Positions 5,117 through 6,086 of a stretch of DNA of 6,086 nt are shown piece by piece. The DNA comes from Candidatus Pacearchaeota archaeon. GTDB lineage: Archaea; Nanobdellota; Nanobdellia; Pacearchaeales; GW2011-AR1. How positions within the stretch are numbered: the stretch's first letter is position 1; the number at the start of each line of letters is the position of its first letter. The translations under genes and the position numbers were made by a program. A model generated the notes under the pieces. It did no database searches. It was not told the origin of the DNA and saw nothing but the letters and a program-made list of their open reading frames with translations. Location: NCBI GenBank assembly GCA_003693875.1, contig RFLO01000016.1:1-6086 (forward strand), given 5' to 3'.

Positions 5117-6018
5117 GTGTAAACACAAAAAAAGCGTTAGAAAAAATTTTAGCTGAAACCAGCGCACCTGATAAACCGCAGGCTCATGTTTCACAACCAG
5201 GACTTCATTCGCTTAAGCCAGTTTATCAAGGCTTGGGAGAGGATTATGGGTTGGTTTTTAGGGAGGCAGGAAGAAATATACCATTTTACATAACTCGCGA
5301 TGGTCGTTCAAGGAGAGAAACTTCAATTAGTGTAAATAAGATACTCTGCGACCCAACAACTTCACGACTTTACTTCACGCAATCGCCAAATGCGCTCATG
5401 GCAACAGATGGGGAAAAAGTAGAAGAAATTAGAAAATATGGTGTTAAGAACGGAAAAGAGGCAGAGCCATGGGGAATATGGAGAGAGGGAGACGATGTTT
5501 TAGTGTGTTTGCTGGAGCAGGGAAAAATAGCAGACCACGAAGGAAAGGTTTTGCATGACAATTTAGAAGAACCTCTTGCAGCAATAACCTTTAATGGAAG
5601 ATTATATCATGCTGAAAATTGGGGAAGATGCTTGGTTGACACTGCGAAAAATGAAAGCGTTGCTAAATGCGGAAAGTGGGCTGAAGGATTAGACATTTCA
5701 ATAGACGGAAAAAGGCTTTACTTTGGCGGTTTCGATAAAAAAGTTTATTCCTATGATGGACAATCTCAAAGGCAAGTAGCAGACCTTCCATTTTCTATTT
5801 GGTCTATCCATGCTGTGAATGAGCAAGGCAGAGAGGTTTTGTATGTTGGAGGTTATGAAAGTCGTGGAATTACTAGGCTAGAATTAGACAACGATGAAGT
5901 CACAGACAAAAGCGTGTTACTTGAGGGAAAAATCGAAAATGTGGCTTCTATCGCCGCAGTGCCACTTGACTTTTTGGAAAAATTAGATAGAAATTTTGGA
6001 GTGGGAGAATGGGAATAA
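5065..6018 (+). CDS. Beta-propeller-like protein with N-terminal tail, operon copy
   Basis: A 317-residue protein. Residues 1-48 form a polar, lysine-rich tail (MSQEKRKPTIELPDTFM, then a probable short helix TKKALEKILAE) absent from the solitary paralogue. Residues about 54-288 hold six propeller-like repeats (54-88, 89-126, 134-167, 168-204, 205-242, 243-288) with strands TSRLYFTQ, GDDVLVCL, NGRLYH, DGKRLYFG and GREVLYVG. The ending VPLDFLEKLDRNFG is shared with the paralogue and may close the ring. No catalytic motif, signal peptide or membrane helix is seen. It starts 14 nt after the MoxR gene with a good ribosome binding site, so it is co-transcribed with it. Compared with 1152-2042, it has shorter loops in blades 5 and 6. 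The tail could be a docking segment for the ATPase, which is inference. Ligand and function are unknown. Confidence 0.88.
   Translation: MSQEKRKPTIELPDTFMGVNTKKALEKILAETSAPDKPQAHVSQPGLHSLKPVYQGLGEDYGLVFREAGRNIPFYITRDGRSRRETSISVNKILCDPTTSRLYFTQSPNALMATDGEKVEEIRKYGVKNGKEAEPWGIWREGDDVLVCLLEQGKIADHEGKVLHDNLEEPLAAITFNGRLYHAENWGRCLVDTAKNESVAKCGKWAEGLDISIDGKRLYFGGFDKKVYSYDGQSQRQVADLPFSIWSIHAVNEQGREVLYVGGYESRGITRLELDNDEVTDKSVLLEGKIENVASIAAVPLDFLEKLDRNFGVGEWE
5350..5433 (+). repeat. Near-identical block shared, inverted, with the solitary propeller gene
   Basis: These 84 bp match the reverse complement of 1767-1850 with only three differences. A second block, 5210-5255, matches the reverse complement of 1948-1993 with one difference in 46 bp. 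Such blocks could support inversion of the 3-4 kb between them or gene conversion. Confidence 0.9.
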
Positions 6019-6028
6019 AAAGTGAGAG

Positions 6029-6086
6029 AATAAAATGAGCCAAGAAAAAAGAAAACCAACAATTGAATTGCCAGACACTTTCATGG
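6029..6086 (+). repeat. 58-bp tandem repeat, copy 2 (runs into window edge)
   Basis: Copy of 5059-5116 with one silent difference, beginning six bases before the start codon of the next propeller gene. Confidence 0.95.
6035..6086 (+). CDS. Start of a third propeller paralogue (3' end outside window)
   Basis: Seventeen codons from an ATG at 6035 encode MSQEKRKPTIELPDTFM, the same N-terminal tail as the gene at 5065-6018. It starts 16 nt after that gene's stop codon, in the same direction, with a GAGAG-like site before it, so it is the next gene of the operon. Only the tail is visible; that the rest is a propeller is inferred from the tandem arrangement. Confidence 0.85.
   Translation, partial: MSQEKRKPTIELPDTFM

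Noticed and set aside
5065..6018. Diversity-generating retroelement as the cause of propeller variation
   Set aside because: Differences between the copies involve all bases rather than adenine sites, variation is spread over several loops, and there is no reverse transcriptase or template repeat in the window.

Overview
The window looks archaeal. Promoters have BRE/TATA-like boxes (AAAAGTTTATAAAT or TTTAAATA type) about 25 nt before the expected transcription start. Several start codons sit at or almost at that start, which suggests leaderless mRNAs, while downstream operon genes have short purine-rich ribosome binding sites. The DNA is AT-rich with small genes and short spacers. A small-genome (DPANN-like) archaeon would fit, but nothing here fixes the phylum.

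Layout, left to right. (1) The 3' end of a Cu+-type P1B ATPase (1-666, +). (2) A small protein with one membrane anchor (736-1074, -). (3) A beta-propeller-like protein (1152-2042, -). (4) Divergent from it, an MNT nucleotidyltransferase fused to a winged helix-turn-helix (2175-2714, +), overlapping a HEPN-domain protein (2704-3141, +); this is a HepT/MntA-type toxin-antitoxin pair. (5) A short two-helix membrane protein (3289-3501, +). (6) A 274-bp spacer with no convincing gene. (7) An operon of a MoxR-like AAA+ ATPase (3776-5050, +), a second beta-propeller (5065-6018, +) and the first codons of a third paralogue (6035-6086, +) cut by the window edge.

Two patterns stand out. First, the propeller genes belong to a recently amplified family. 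The gene at 1152-2042 and the one at 5065-6018 share long DNA blocks with almost no silent change, alternating with blocks that differ strongly in protein sequence. The operon copies also share an N-terminal tail that the solitary copy lacks. Together with the adjacent MoxR ATPase this suggests an expandable 'MoxR plus variable propeller' system that I cannot match to a named one.

Second, one intergenic module (a leftward TATA-like box, GAGAGGGTTTAG, and sometimes a rightward BRE/TATA) occurs at about 1096-1138, 2064-2150 and 3179-3258. The outer copies share a perfect 27-bp direct repeat bracketing a 2,080-bp unit that carries the solitary propeller and the MNT/HEPN pair, as expected for an inserted or excisable cassette. 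The module also puts a false identical N-terminus (MFLKCEQKVY) in front of two unrelated genes if the first ATG is used.
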